Source: DASUPK01 sp963801055 (lineage in GTDB: Bacteria; Actinomycetota; Thermoleophilia; Solirubrobacterales; 70-9). Taken from it: a DNA stretch of 64,000 bases. The notes beneath the pieces are model-generated. The model saw nothing but the letters and a program-made list of their open reading frames with translations, did no database searches and had not been told where the DNA came from. The DNA lies in NCBI GenBank assembly GCA_963801055.1, contig CAWDDE010000001.1, forward strand, positions 434,001 to 498,000, in the 5' to 3' direction. The translations under genes were made by a program, and so were the position numbers. Below, piece by piece: positions 1 to 8,791 of this stretch (positions are counted from its first letter, which is position 1; every line of letters starts with the position of its first letter).

Positions 1-401
1 GCGGTGCTTCGCAGAGACGCCCTCGGGGCCGATCAGCAGCAGGGCGTTGTAGATCGTCCCGGGCCGCTCCAGCTCACGCTCGTTGACCCGATCGCGCAGT
101 GCACGTCCGTGCTCCGCGCAGGCCGCGACGAGCTCGTCGACCAGCGGCCCCGGGACCTCGACCGAGTTGGACCAGAGCCGCTCCCAGAGATCATCGAATC
201 CCTCGAACGCGGCCGCCGCCTTCGCCCAGCCTGCCCGACGGGTAGAGCGGGACGAAGGTCTCCGGCAGTACGACCAGCTCGGCTCCGTCGGCGGCGGCCT
301 CTCCGATCAGTCCGACCGCCTTCTCGACCGATGGCCGGCGCATCGAGGATCACCGGGGTCGCCTGAACGGCCGCGACGCGGACGGTCCTGAGCTCGGTCA
401 T
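1..401 (-). CDS. Nitrilase-superfamily carbon-nitrogen hydrolase, N-terminal part (cut by window edge, frameshifted)
   Basis: The start is the ATG at 399-401 and the gene runs off the left edge. The protein opens MTELRTVRVAAVQATPVILD, the usual first strand of the C-N hydrolase fold, and continues ELVVLPETFVPLYPSG, which holds the catalytic Glu of the Glu-Lys-Cys triad. VNERE and GTIYNALLLIGPEG follow, as in nitrilases that hydrolyse nitriles or amides. The Lys and Cys lie outside the window, so the substrate class cannot be told. The frame breaks near 333 and 233 (one extra base each) and again near 100-115. It is divergent from proB with 56 bp between starts. Family is confident; nitrilase versus amidase is open. 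Confidence 0.8.
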
Positions 402-442
402 GCGGCGAGCATACGCCCGCGGGGCGCGACATGTGCCGTACC

Positions 443-448
443 TACACT
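443..448 (+). promoter_or_regulatory. TACACT -10 box of a probable leaderless proB promoter
   Basis: TACACT fits the TANNNT -10 consensus and ends 9 nt before the proB ATG at 458. No Shine-Dalgarno sequence lies between. This arrangement places the transcription start at or next to the start codon. Confidence 0.45.
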
Positions 449-457
449 TGCCGCGCC

Positions 458-1548
458 ATGACCGTGGTGGCGAAACTCGGCTCCTCCATCGTCGCCGGGG
501 AGGAGGGAGCGCTGAGGACCGACGTCCTCGATCGCGTCTGCTCGCAGGTCGCCGAGCTTCATGCCGGGGGCGAGAACGTCGTGCATGGTCACTTCCGGCG
601 CGATCGCCCGGGGAATGCGGGTCCTCGAGCTCCCCCGCCGTCCCTCGGCGATCGACGAGCTGCAGGCCGCCTCCGCCGTCGGGCCAGGGCAGCCTGTTCC
701 GCGCCTACGAGGAGCGCCTCGCCAAGGGCGAGGTCCGGGCCGCGCAGGTCCTGCTGACTGCCTCCGACCTGCAGCTGCGCAGGCACTACCTGAACGCACG
801 GCAGACGCTGAGCAGGCTGCTCGCCTGGCGCGTGGTCCCCGTCGTCAACGAGAACGACACCACGGCGACCGACGAGATCACCTTCGGCGACAACGACTTC
901 CTCGCCGCACAGGTGGCGATCATGCTGGAGGCGAGGCTGCTCGTCCTGCTCACAGACCAGGCGGGGCTCTACACGAAGGATCCGCGGCAGCATCCCGGCG
1001 CGGAGCTGGTCGGCGAGGTGAGCGACGAGTCGGAGCTGGCGGCCTACGAGATCGGGGAGCACACCGGGCCCTTCGGGCTCGGGGGGATGCGCAGCAAGGT
1101 CGCGGCCGCCGGGATGGCGGGAGCCTCTGGGATCGCCGCCGTGATCTGCGACGGAACAGCAGAGGGGACGCTGCTCGCGGCCGCCGCTGGGGATGCGACC
1201 GGCACGCGCTTCCGGCCGCATCGGGAGCGGGCCTCGAGCTTCAAGCTCTGGCTCCGGTACGCCAAGCCGAGCCACGGCACGCTGCGGGTCGACGACGGGG
1301 CCGCCCGTGTCCTTCGCGAGAGCGGCAGCAGCCTGCTGCCAGTCGGTATCACCGAGGTCGAGGGCGAGTTCGAGGCCGGCGATGCGGTCGAGGTGACCGC
1401 CGACGGCAGGTCGATCGGCAAGGGGATCGTCAACTACTCGGCAGCCGAGCTGCGACGCATCAAGGGCCTGCGGACCGAGAAGGTCCGGGAGCTCCTGCCG
1501 CACGCCTCCGAGGAGGCGGTGCACCGCGACTACTTCGTTCTGACGTAG
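458..1548 (+). CDS. proB: Glutamate 5-kinase, ProB with PUA domain (two frameshifts)
   Basis: ProB phosphorylates L-glutamate at the gamma carboxylate, the first step of proline synthesis. The amino-acid kinase domain starts MTVVAKLGSSIVAGEEGALR, continues through VMVTSGAIARGM, PVVNENDTTATDEITFGDND (substrate pocket) and GLGGMRSKVAAA. A C-terminal PUA domain (about the last 80 residues, ending YFVLT) makes it full length at about 362 aa. The frame breaks at about 584 (extra C) and 682 (extra G); removing one base at each restores the conserved sequence. proA lies 2.4 kb downstream, separated by a PfpI protein and a kinase, so proB and proA are not in one tight operon here. Confidence 0.93.
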
Positions 1549-1561
1549 GCACGCACCGATC

Positions 1562-1579
1562 ACTGGCCAGCTGGCCAGT
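1562..1579. repeat. Perfect 18-bp palindrome just after proB
   Basis: ACTGGCCAG is followed directly by its reverse complement CTGGCCAGT. The palindrome begins 14 bp after the proB stop. There is no loop and no T-tract, so it resembles a dyad protein-binding site more than an intrinsic terminator. Confidence 0.5.
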
Positions 1580-1778
1580 CCGCCGTCCTAAAGTCCCCGC
1601 GATGGCCCCTGGAGAGGAAGCGGCCAACGAGCGGTTGAGCGATTCGCAGCGCGCAATCCTGACTCCGTCTGCGACACGGTCGTCGAGGAGATTCCTCGGG
1701 GTCAAATCGATTCAGACCTGAGAGTCACCTGGGGCGGAGGCGGGGCGTGTCCGAACGTAGGGCATGGGTTGGCTGCCT

Positions 1779-1793
1779 GAGGGCACTGCCCTC
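1779..1793 (+). repeat. Short hairpin GAGGGC-ACT-GCCCTC
   Basis: Six-base perfect arms enclose a 3-nt loop about 80 bp before the PfpI start codon. It could be a leader hairpin or a weak terminator of upstream transcription. No T-run follows. Confidence 0.35.
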
Positions 1794-1872
1794 CGGCCGC
1801 CTCTGGTTTGCCCGGCCCGAGTCGACGGGTACCCACGTCTGAGAAAGCTTGAGATGAAAGGAGTCGATTGGT

Positions 1873-2457
1873 ATGGCGGATCAACTGAAGGGCAAGCGCG
1901 TCGCGTTCCTGATGGCCAACGAGGGCGTTGAGCAGGTCGAGTTGACCGAGCCGCGCAAGGCCATCGAGGAGGCCGGCGCTCAGGTCGACGTGATCGCGCC
2001 GGAGGCCGAACAGATCCAAGCCGTCAACCACCTGGACAAGGCCGACAGATTCGACGTGGACAAGACGGTCTCGGACGCGAAGGCCGACGACTACGACGCG
2101 GTCGTCCTGCCAGGTGGCGTCGCCAACCCGGACGTCCTGCGCACGGATGAGGACGCTGTGCGCTTCCTGCGTGAGTTCTTCGCGGCGGGCAAGCCGGTGG
2201 GCGCGATCTGCCATGCGCCGTGGATGCTGGTCGAGGCGGACGTGGTCGACGGCCGGAGGGTGACCTCGTGGCCGAGCCTGGAGACGGACATTCGCAACGC
2301 GGGAGGCAACTGGGTCGACGAGGAAGTCGTCGTCGATTCCGGCCTAGTGACCTCCCGGAAGCCGGACGACGTCCCGGCGTTCAACTCGAAGATCGTCGAG
2401 GAGTTCGCGGAGGGTATCCACGAGGAGCAGCGCGAAAAGACGCTGGCGGCTTCATAG
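1873..2457 (+). CDS. DJ-1/PfpI-family class I glutamine-amidotransferase-like protein
   Basis: A 194-aa intact protein with the PfpI/YhbO fold. VAFLMANEGVEQVELTEP forms the first strand and the conserved Glu region, YDAVVLPGGVANPDVLR the nucleotide-like loop, and AICHAPWML the nucleophile elbow with Cys113 and His114. Members act as stress-linked deglycase or chaperone-like proteins or proteases; which one applies cannot be told from sequence. The ATG at 1873 has a strong SD (GAAAGGAG). It ends 22 bp before the kinase gene and could be co-transcribed with it. The region AFNSKIVEEFAEGIHEEQ is typical of the short actinobacterial members. Confidence 0.88.
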   Translation: MADQLKGKRVAFLMANEGVEQVELTEPRKAIEEAGAQVDVIAPEAEQIQAVNHLDKADRFDVDKTVSDAKADDYDAVVLPGGVANPDVLRTDEDAVRFLREFFAAGKPVGAICHAPWMLVEADVVDGRRVTSWPSLETDIRNAGGNWVDEEVVVDSGLVTSRKPDDVPAFNSKIVEEFAEGIHEEQREKTLAAS

Positions 2458-2479
2458 CGGAAGGACGGTCAGCGGCCCG

Positions 2480-3923
2480 ATGATCACCAGGGAGATTCGG
2501 AGGGGGGAGTTGTTCGCGGATCGCTATCGCGTCATCCGGCGGCTCGGCACGGGCGGGATGGCCACGGTCTGGCTCGCCGAGGACGAGCGGCTGGGTCGGG
2601 ATGTCGCGATCAAGCGATTGAACACGGACGCTCCCGAGGAGAGCCTCGCGCGGTTCAGGCGGGAGGCGCGCCTGGGCGCAACCCTGAACCATCCGAATTT
2701 CGTGTCGGTGTTCGACACCATCGCGACCGACGAGGGCGCGCTGATCGTGATGGAGTACGTGCCCGGCCAGTCGCTCGAGGAGCTGGCGAAGGGCGGGCCG
2801 ATGGATCCCGGCCAGGCGGTGTCGATCCTGAGAGGAGCCGCGGACGCCCTCGACCACGCCCATAGGCAAGGGGTTGTCCACCGAGACATCAAGCCGGCGA
2901 ACATCCTTGGTTCGCGAGGACGGTGCCGTGAAGCTGGCGGATCTCGGCATTGCTCGGGCTATGGACGCGACTCAAATCACGGCCGAGGGCAAGGTGATCG
3001 GCACCTTGCCCTACATGGCCCCGGAGCGCCTGGAGGCGGCTGGCGCCGGCGGCCCGGCGAGCGACGTCTACGCGCTCGCCGCGGTCGCCTACGAGCTCCT
3101 CTCCGGGAGTCCCGTGGATCGGGAAGTACCTGGCCGGGAGCATCTAGCCGATCGCCAGGAGCTCGCGGCACGCTGGCCAAATGCCCCCGCAGCGCCCTTC
3201 GCCGTGATCATGCGAGGGCTCTCGCGCGATCCGGCGCGCAGGCAGAGCTCCGCGGGCGAGCTGGTGGCCGAACTCGATGACGCGGTCCGCCGCGGCGAGC
3301 AGGAAACCCAGCCCTTGACCGCCAACCTGTCGAGGCGCCAGACCAGACCGATGCTGTCGCGGGCCCCCGGAGGTTCTCGCTCCCGCTGGTCCCGCGTCGG
3401 AGCCGCGCTGGCGCTGACGCTGGTCGCGCTGGCCGGCCTCACGGCAGTCGGCGTCGCGCTGATCGGGGGTGACTCCGGCGATGGGACGCCATCAAAGAAG
3501 GGTGCGAGAGCAGCAAAGAGCACGGGTGACTCCGGCGACTCGGCCGGCTCGCAGGCTGCCGCAAGCCAGGGCAGCGCCACCACGGCTCCGGTGGCTCCGG
3601 TGGTTGAGGATCAGGCGAGCGCGCCTTCATCGTCGTCGTCTGCGGACGGAGCCAGTCTGAATGCGCAGGGATTCTCGCTGATCAACCAGGGGAGGGCGGC
3701 GGAGGCGGTGCCGATCCTGCGCCAGGCGGTCGACTCCTATCCCGAGGGATCGACGGATCTGAACTATGCGTACGCGCTCTACAACCTCGGGAACGCGCTG
3801 CGCCTCTCGGGTCATCCCGAGGAGGCGATCCCGGTGCTCGAGCGTCGCTTGCTCATTCCCAACCAGCGCTCCACGGTGGCAACGGAGCTTGCGCGCGCCC
3901 GCGCCGAGGCCGGCACGGGCTGA
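2480..3923 (+). CDS. Membrane Ser/Thr protein kinase with C-terminal TPR-like repeats (one frameshift)
   Basis: An STK (Hanks-type) kinase domain occupies residues about 15-270: glycine loop LGTGGMATVW, catalytic Lys in AIKRL, catalytic loop HRDIKPAN, ADLGIA in place of DFG, and GTLPYMAPE. A single membrane helix (about residues 302-325, ALALTLVALAGLTAVGVALI) follows. Then comes a Ser/Gly/Ala-rich linker and an outer segment with TPR-like helices (LNAQGFSLINQGRAAEAVPI, NLGNALRLSGHPEEAIPVLE). PASTA repeats, common on actinobacterial kinases, are absent. The frame breaks at about 2909 (extra G); the fusion of the two halves is certain from the kinase motifs. The substrate is unknown. Confidence 0.88.
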
Positions 3924-3965
3924 CCCACCGCCCGGGTCCTCCGGCCGACGGGGACGGGGGCGCTT

Positions 3966-3971
3966 TACCCT
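3966..3971 (+). promoter_or_regulatory. TACCCT -10 box of a probable leaderless proA promoter
   Basis: TACCCT ends 7 nt before the proA ATG at 3979, with no SD between. The spacing matches the other leaderless-type starts in this window. Confidence 0.45.
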
Positions 3972-3978
3972 TTTGGGC

Positions 3979-5246
3979 ATGGCCACAGCCACTCGATCCG
4001 TCGCCGAGGTGTGCGGGGACGCGAAGTCGGCGTCGCACCTGCTCGCGCGCAGCGGCAGGGAGGCCAAGGACGCCTGCCTGAGAGACCTGGCAGATCGGAT
4101 CGATGGCAGCGTCGAGGCGCTCCTGGAGGCGAATCGCGCGGATGTGGAGGCAGGGCGAGAGGAGGGCCTGAACGAGGCCCTGATCGACCGGCTGACCCTG
4201 ACGGAGGCGCGTATCGCCGAGATGGCGAAGGGCGTCCGCGAGATCGCGGACCTCGCCGACCCGGTCGGGGAGGTGATCGAGGGCTGGACGCTGGAAAATG
4301 GGCTCGAAGTCGCGAAGAAGCGGGTCCCCATCGGCGTGGTGGCCGTCGTCTACGAGGCGCGCCCGAACGTGACCATCGACGCCGCGGCGCTCTGTCTGAA
4401 GAGTGGGAACGCGGCGGTCCTGCGCGGTTCGAGCAGCGCCGAGAGCTCGAATGCTGTTCCTCGCGGGTCTGATCGCCGAGGCGCTGGCCGCAGCCGAGCT
4501 GCCGGCGGCGTCCGTCTCGCTTCTCTCCGGTGGTGGCCACGAGCAGCTGCAGGAGCTGGCGACGCAGGAGGGCCTGATCGATCTGATCATCCCGCGAGGT
4601 GGCGAGGGGCTGAAGGAGGCGCTGAAGCGGGTCGCCAAGGTCCCGGTGATGTACGCGGCGGCGGGGAATTGCCACGTCTACGTCCACCAGGATGCGGATC
4701 TCGAGATGGCGGAGAGGGTCGCCTACAACGCGAAGGTCCAGCGGCCGGGGGTCTGCAACGCGGCGGAGACGCTGCTGGTCCATCGGGACGTCGCCGCCGA
4801 TCTGCTGCCGGGCCTGCTCGCCAAGCTGAGCGATGCCGGGGTGGAACTGGTCGGGGATGCGCGGACTCGGGATTCAGCCGGATCGGTGGCGGTGGGCGAG
4901 GCGACCGGTGCGGACTGGGACACGGAGTACCACGGGCTGAAGATGGCGGTGGGGGTGGTGGATTCGCTCGGCGAGGCCATCGAGCACATCAACCGGCACG
5001 GCACCGGTCATTCCGATGCGATCGTGACCGCGCTCGGAGGAGGTCGGGGACGAGTTCACGGATGCGGTCGATTCGGCCGCGGTCTACGTCAATGCGTCAA
5101 CGCGGTTCACCGACGGCTACGAGTTCGGGATGGGCGCGGAGATCGGCAACTCGACCCAGAAGCTGCACGCCCGCGGCCCGATCGGGCTGCGCGAGCTGAC
5201 CACGACCAAGTACGTGGTGCACGGCAGCGGGCAGATCAGGGAGTAG
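3979..5246 (+). CDS. proA: Glutamate-5-semialdehyde dehydrogenase, ProA (two frameshifts)
   Basis: ProA reduces gamma-glutamyl phosphate to glutamate semialdehyde with NADPH, the second step of proline synthesis. Landmarks are GVVAVVYEARPNVTIDAAAL, the catalytic cysteine in QRPGVCNAAETLLVH and the C-terminal ARGPIGLRELTTTKYV, so the product is full length at about 421 aa. The frame breaks at about 4459 (extra C) and about 5040 (extra G). Its stop (TAG 5244-5246) overlaps the GTG of nadD, so proA, nadD and rsfS form a tightly packed operon. Confidence 0.94.
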
Positions 5247-5847
5247 TGCGGTCGCTCCGATCGGGGTCCTGGGCGGGGCCTTCAACCCGCCCCACGTCGG
5301 TCATCTGCTCCTCGCCCAGGAGGCACGCTGGCAGCTCGGCCTGGACGAGGTGCTGTTGATGGTGACCAACCGGGCGCCGCACAAGGAGATCGAGGACGAT
5401 CCGGGCGCGGAGGTCCGGTTCGAGATGGCGCGGTTGGCGGCGGAGGACGAGGAGGGGGTGGAGGCCTCGGATCTCGAGGTCAGCCGGAACGAGGTGTCCT
5501 ACAGCTACCGGACGCTCGAGATGCTGGCCGAGCGGGACCCGGGTAGGGAGGTGTTCTTCCTGTTGGGCGCGGATATGGCGGCGGGGCTGGCGAGCTGGAA
5601 GGAGCCGGCTCGCGTGGTCGAGCTGGCACGGCTGGGGGTGGTGCCGCGGCCAGGTGTGGGGCTCGCAGCGGTGCGCTCGGCGCTCGAGCGGCTCGGTGCC
5701 GCCGATCGAGCAGAGATAATCGAGATGCCACCTTGCGGAGCGTCCTCGACCACAGTCAGGCAGCGAGCTCGGGGAGGAAGGCCGCTGCGGCATCTGGTCC
5801 CGGACCAGGTCATCCAGCTGATCGGGGAGAGGGGGCTCTACCGATGA
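5246..5847 (+). CDS. nadD: Nicotinate-nucleotide adenylyltransferase, NadD
   Basis: NadD adenylates nicotinate mononucleotide in NAD synthesis. GVLGGAFNPPHVGHLLLAQE carries the (T/H)xGH-type nucleotidyltransferase motif, FFLLGADMAAGLASWKE the substrate loop, and GASSTTVRQRARGGRPLRHL the C-terminal SSTxxR signature. No in-frame start lies upstream of the conserved GVLGG. The GTG at 5246, overlapping the proA stop, becomes the natural start if one G is missing near 5260, giving MRSLRIGVLGG. That start is inferred; the rest of the gene is intact. About 200 aa, normal for the family. Confidence 0.88.
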
Positions 5848-6227
5848 GCCGGGGAAGGGAGATGGGCCCCGAGCAGCTGGCGCGGCGGCTGGCCGCGATC
5901 GCCGACGACAAGAAGGCGACGGAGCTGGTCGCGCTCGATGTGCGGCCGCTGGTCGGCTACACGGACTATCTGGTGATCTGCACCGCCCGCAACGAGCGGC
6001 AGGCGAAGGCGATCCATGACGAGATCTACCACCAGCTGAAGAGGGACGGATGGTTGCCGGCGCGCGTGGAGGGGGAGCGGGAGGCGGAGTGGGTGCTGAT
6101 GGACTATCTGGACTCCGTGCTGCACATCTTCACGCCGGAGCTGCGCGAGCGGTACCGGCTCGAGGTGCTCTGGGGCGAGGCGGACCGGCTCGACCTGAAC
6201 CTGGCCGGGGCGCGCGGCGCCGCTTAG
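5844..6227 (+). CDS. rsfS: Ribosomal silencing factor RsfS (RsfA/Iojap)
   Basis: RsfS binds ribosomal protein L14 of the free 50S subunit and blocks subunit joining during starvation. The 127-aa protein shows the family core LVALDVRPLVGYTDYLVICT, ARNERQAKAIHDEI, EWVLMDYLDSVLHIFTPELR and YRLEVLWGEADRLDL. The ATG at 5844 overlaps the nadD stop by 4 nt (ATGA), which fixes the start. nadD-rsfS adjacency is the standard bacterial arrangement. No frame problems. Confidence 0.94.
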   Translation: MSRGREMGPEQLARRLAAIADDKKATELVALDVRPLVGYTDYLVICTARNERQAKAIHDEIYHQLKRDGWLPARVEGEREAEWVLMDYLDSVLHIFTPELRERYRLEVLWGEADRLDLNLAGARGAA

Positions 6228-6260
6228 GCGCCGCTCGCCGAAGCCGTCCGAGCGCGGCCG

Positions 6261-6266
6261 TAGTCT
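6261..6266 (+). promoter_or_regulatory. TAGTCT -10 box of a probable leaderless promoter
   Basis: TAGTCT ends 7 nt before the GTG at 6274 of the DivIVA-like gene. No SD is present. Confidence 0.4.
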
Positions 6267-6273
6267 GCCGCTC

Positions 6274-6981
6274 GTGTCGAGGGAGCGTTTCCGGCGCGCC
6301 TTGCGCGGCTACGACCCGGAGGAGGTCGACGCGGCGATCGACGCCCGCGATGCGCGACTGGCTCGGCTCGAGCGGGAGGCGCAGCGGCTCGCAGAGCGGG
6401 TGGTCGAGCGGGAGAGGAAGCTGCAGGACGCGCTGAAGCGGCCGGTCGCCGCGGCGGTCAGCAGGGGGATCGATGAGATCTATGGGCAGGCAAGGCGGCA
6501 GGCGACCAGGATCCGGATGAAGGCGCTCGACGACGCGGTCCAGATGGCCGAGCGGGTGGCGGAGTTGACCAATCTGCGCGACGAGCTGGGGGCGCGGATC
6601 GCGGAACTGGCCGAGGTGGCGCGGGCGCGACTCGGGATGGAGACAGAGGGGCAGGCGCTCGGCAGGAAGTCGGCCAGCGGGTCCGCCGCCGACGGGATGT
6701 ACTCCGGGCCGATCGAGGTCGAGGTGGGGCCCCTCAACGACTTCGCCCAGCTGACCGGCTTCGAGGACGCGGCCGCGGGCATCAACGGCGCGTCTGACAT
6801 CCGCGTCAGGCGGGTCTCACGGGGAAGGGCCACCGTCTCGATGAACCTGAGCGACCCGGTCGAGCTGCTGCGGGAGCTCGAGGAACGAGCGCCCTTCGAC
6901 TTCGTCGTGCGCGACAGGCGCCGCGACGGCCTGATCCTCGACGTCGACGAGGACGGGCGCGAGCAGGACCGCGCGGCGTAG
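6274..6981 (+). CDS. DivIVA-domain-like coiled-coil protein
   Basis: A 235-aa intact protein. Residues 1-35 (MSRERFRRALRGYDPEEVDA) match the DivIVA N-terminal membrane-curvature segment, whose usual form is FxxxxRGYdxxEVD. A long acidic/basic coiled coil follows (about 22-115). The C-terminal part (about 145-235) holds a compact segment with NDFAQLTGFEDAAAGINGAS that I do not recognise; it may be a small ligand-binding or MIT-like domain. DivIVA proteins recruit cell-wall or division factors to curved membrane. The precise partner is unknown. Confidence 0.7.
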   Translation: MSRERFRRALRGYDPEEVDAAIDARDARLARLEREAQRLAERVVERERKLQDALKRPVAAAVSRGIDEIYGQARRQATRIRMKALDDAVQMAERVAELTNLRDELGARIAELAEVARARLGMETEGQALGRKSASGSAADGMYSGPIEVEVGPLNDFAQLTGFEDAAAGINGASDIRVRRVSRGRATVSMNLSDPVELLRELEERAPFDFVVRDRRRDGLILDVDEDGREQDRAA

Positions 6982-7163
6982 CGCCGGATCTCAATTCGGC
7001 CTGATGTCGTCACGGATTCGTGACGTCTTGCGCGTCGCCGATCGCAACTACCTGATCCCCTTCGATCGCGTGGAAGAGGGAAAGCGGCATCCACCTTCGT
7101 TTGACGCCTCCCAGGAACGGGCAGAGGGCGTCGATACACTGGGCAGCTGAATACGAACTGTCT

Positions 7164-7236
7164 GGGGCTGTAGCTCAGCTGGGAGAGCGTCGGCGTGGCA
7201 CGCCGAAGGCCACGGGTTCGAGTCCCGTCAGCTCCA
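7164..7236 (+). tRNA. tRNA-Ala (GGC anticodon)
   Basis: A complete cloverleaf: acceptor GGGGCTG pairs with CAGCTCC, D-arm GCTC..GAGC, anticodon arm TCGGC-GTGGCAC-GCCGA with anticodon GGC, T-arm ACGGG-TTCGAGT-CCCGT and discriminator A. The acceptor contains the G3:U70 wobble pair, the identity element of alanine tRNAs. CCA is not encoded. The 3' end abuts an antitoxin-like coding remnant. Confidence 0.96.
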
Positions 7237-7253
7237 CTTCCTCATCCGATTCC

Positions 7254-7481
7254 GAGGGCGCGGAGATCACCGTCGGGGCCCACGAGTTTCGTAATCAGCT
7301 CGGCTTCTGGATGCAGCGGGTTGCCGCGGGCGACGAGATCCTGATCACTCGCCGTGGACGTCGCTACGCCCGCCTCGGCCCTGCCGATCCACAGCTCGCC
7401 ACGACAGATATCGCTGCGGATCCAGGGCAAGCAGAGGTCCCGGCGGAGCCTCCGCCCGATACTGCTCGTACTTCGCGCTGA
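7254..7481 (+). pseudogene. Phd/YefM-type antitoxin remnant without a start codon
   Basis: Directly after the tRNA-Ala the frame reads EITVGAHEFRNQLGFWMQRV then AAGDEILITRRGRRYARLGP, the N-terminal DNA-binding domain of Phd/YefM antitoxins. These normally begin with a Met just before the strand and keep the signature aGe.i.ItrrGkpvA.L. No ATG, GTG or TTG lies in frame between the tRNA and this domain, and no toxin gene follows. The rest, about 35 residues, is low complexity and overlaps the opposite-strand PPOX gene. It may be a decayed module left by integration at the tRNA, or a gene whose start was lost by a sequencing indel. Confidence 0.55.
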
Positions 7482-7816
7482 GCGCGTCGAGCCCGCACGG
7501 GACCCTCACTAACCCCGAGGATCGAGACCCTCCCCAGCACCTGCACCCAGGCAAGCTCGTCCCAATCATCCGAGTACCGATCGACCGTCAGTGCCGCCCT
7601 CGGGTCCCGCCGCAGAAAACGCAGCCGCGCCGGCTCCTCCGCCCGCTTCGGCTTCTGGTCGATCGCGCTCCAGATCCGCCCCTCCGCGACCGCGAACGTC
7701 ACCGGCAGCACCCGCGGCCCGCCCTCCTCGTCGAGCAACCCCAACCTCCCGACCCGCCCACGCTCCAGGAGCTCGTTTGCCCACGCCGGTAGCTCGGTAG
7801 GTTGGGACGCAGCCAC
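7345..7816 (-). CDS. PPOX-class F420-dependent flavin oxidoreductase-like protein (one frameshift)
   Basis: A pyridoxamine-5-phosphate-oxidase-like split barrel of about 155 aa: GRVGRLGLLDEEGGPRVLPV, TFAVAEGRIWSAID, KPKR, LRFLRRDPRAALTVDRYSDD and WVQVLGRVSIL. This pattern fits the actinobacterial family whose members use coenzyme F420 rather than FMN; cofactor use is inferred. The start is a GTG at 7814-7816. The frame breaks at about 7496 (extra base); beyond it the conserved tail LDALSAKYEQYRAEAP and LLALDPQRYLSW is restored. It is divergent from the luciferase-like F420 gene at 7849. Confidence 0.78.
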
Positions 7817-7848
7817 GAAGCGACTATAGGAGTGATGAAAGGAGCGGA

Positions 7849-8715
7849 ATGGAACTCGGAATCGGACTCCCCAGCGTTGTGCCCGGAACTTCCCGCCCCC
7901 AGCTCCTCGACTGGGCGCGCGACGCAGAAGACGCCGGGTTCTCCACTCTCGGCACCATCGACCGCGTCGTCTATCCCAACTACGAGCCCTTGATCGCCCT
8001 CTCCGCGGCGGCGGCGGTCACGGAGCGCATCCGCCTTGCCACCGACGTGATGCTCGGCCCGCTGCGCGTGAACGCCGCGATGGTTGCAAAACAGATCCTC
8101 TCCCTCGACACACTGGCGGGCGGTGGCCGCGCCGTCCTCGGCATCGGGCTCGGCGCGCGCGAAGACGACTTCGAGATCAGCGGCGTGGACATGTCGACCC
8201 GCGGCGCCTGGCTCGACCGCGCCCTGGGGAAGATCCGCGCGATCTGGAACGGGGAGGGCGAGCTCGAGGCGAAGGTCGGCCCCCGGCCGATCGGCGACGG
8301 CCCCACCCTGCTGGTCGGAGGCTACGTCGAGACCTCCTTCCAGCGGGCGGCTCGATTCGGCGACGGCTGGACCCAGGGCGGTTCCGGCCCCGACGCGTTC
8401 ATCGAAGACAAGAAGAAACTCGACGAAGCCTGGAAGGAGCGCGGCCGCGAAGGCAAGCCCAGGACGATGGCCCTCGCCTACTTCTCCTTCGGGCCCAACG
8501 CCGAGGAGAACGCGCGATCCTCCCTGCTCTCCTACTACACCTGGCTGGGGGACGAGGCGGCCGAGGGAATCGCGGGCAGCGCGGCGAAGGACGCGAATAC
8601 GGTCAAGGGTTTCATCTCGAACTACGAGCAGGGTGGCTGCGACGAGCTCATCTTCTTCCCCTGTTCCTCCAACCCCGACCAGGTCGGACTTCTCGCCGAG
8701 GCAGCCGGCCTCTGA
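7849..8715 (+). CDS. Luciferase-like (LLM) F420-dependent oxidoreductase
   Basis: A 288-aa intact TIM-barrel protein of the bacterial luciferase/F420 family: MELGIGLPSVVPGTSRPQLL at the N-terminus, AEDAGFSTLGTIDRV, ERIRLATDVMLGPLR, AKQILSLDTLAGGGRAVLGI and GLGAREDDF. Such enzymes reduce or oxidise small organic substrates with F420H2 or FMN; the substrate cannot be read from sequence. The ATG has an excellent SD (AAAGGAG, 4-nt spacing), unlike the leaderless-type genes nearby. The divergent PPOX gene suggests an F420 redox pair. Confidence 0.85.
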   Translation: MELGIGLPSVVPGTSRPQLLDWARDAEDAGFSTLGTIDRVVYPNYEPLIALSAAAAVTERIRLATDVMLGPLRVNAAMVAKQILSLDTLAGGGRAVLGIGLGAREDDFEISGVDMSTRGAWLDRALGKIRAIWNGEGELEAKVGPRPIGDGPTLLVGGYVETSFQRAARFGDGWTQGGSGPDAFIEDKKKLDEAWKERGREGKPRTMALAYFSFGPNAEENARSSLLSYYTWLGDEAAEGIAGSAAKDANTVKGFISNYEQGGCDELIFFPCSSNPDQVGLLAEAAGL

Positions 8716-8791
8716 CCGGGAGGCACCTCTAGAAAGGCCGCCGTCCGGGTAAGTTGCAGGCAAGGATCGTCGATCCAAGGAGTGAGGAGAG

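Larger units (their letters stand above)
1549..1872. other. Intergenic region between proB and the PfpI gene
   Basis: This 324-bp stretch holds no convincing gene on either strand. It contains a perfect 18-bp palindrome at 1562-1579, a GAGGGC/GCCCTC hairpin at 1779-1793, and a good ribosome-binding site (GAAAGGAG) just before the ATG at 1873. The promoter of the PfpI gene must lie here, but I cannot place it. Confidence 0.5.

Noticed and set aside
1702..2214. Minus-strand open frame opposite the PfpI gene
   Set aside because: Complementary to a strongly conserved gene; no SD or motif of its own.
7101..7140. TTGACG and TACACT as a promoter for tRNA-Ala
   Set aside because: The boxes are 28 nt apart, far from the usual 16-18 nt, so they cannot form one standard promoter.
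7442..7456. GGCGGAG-C-CTCCGCC hairpin as a terminator
   Set aside because: It lies inside overlapping coding sequence with a 1-nt spacer and no T-tract; probably chance in GC-rich codons.
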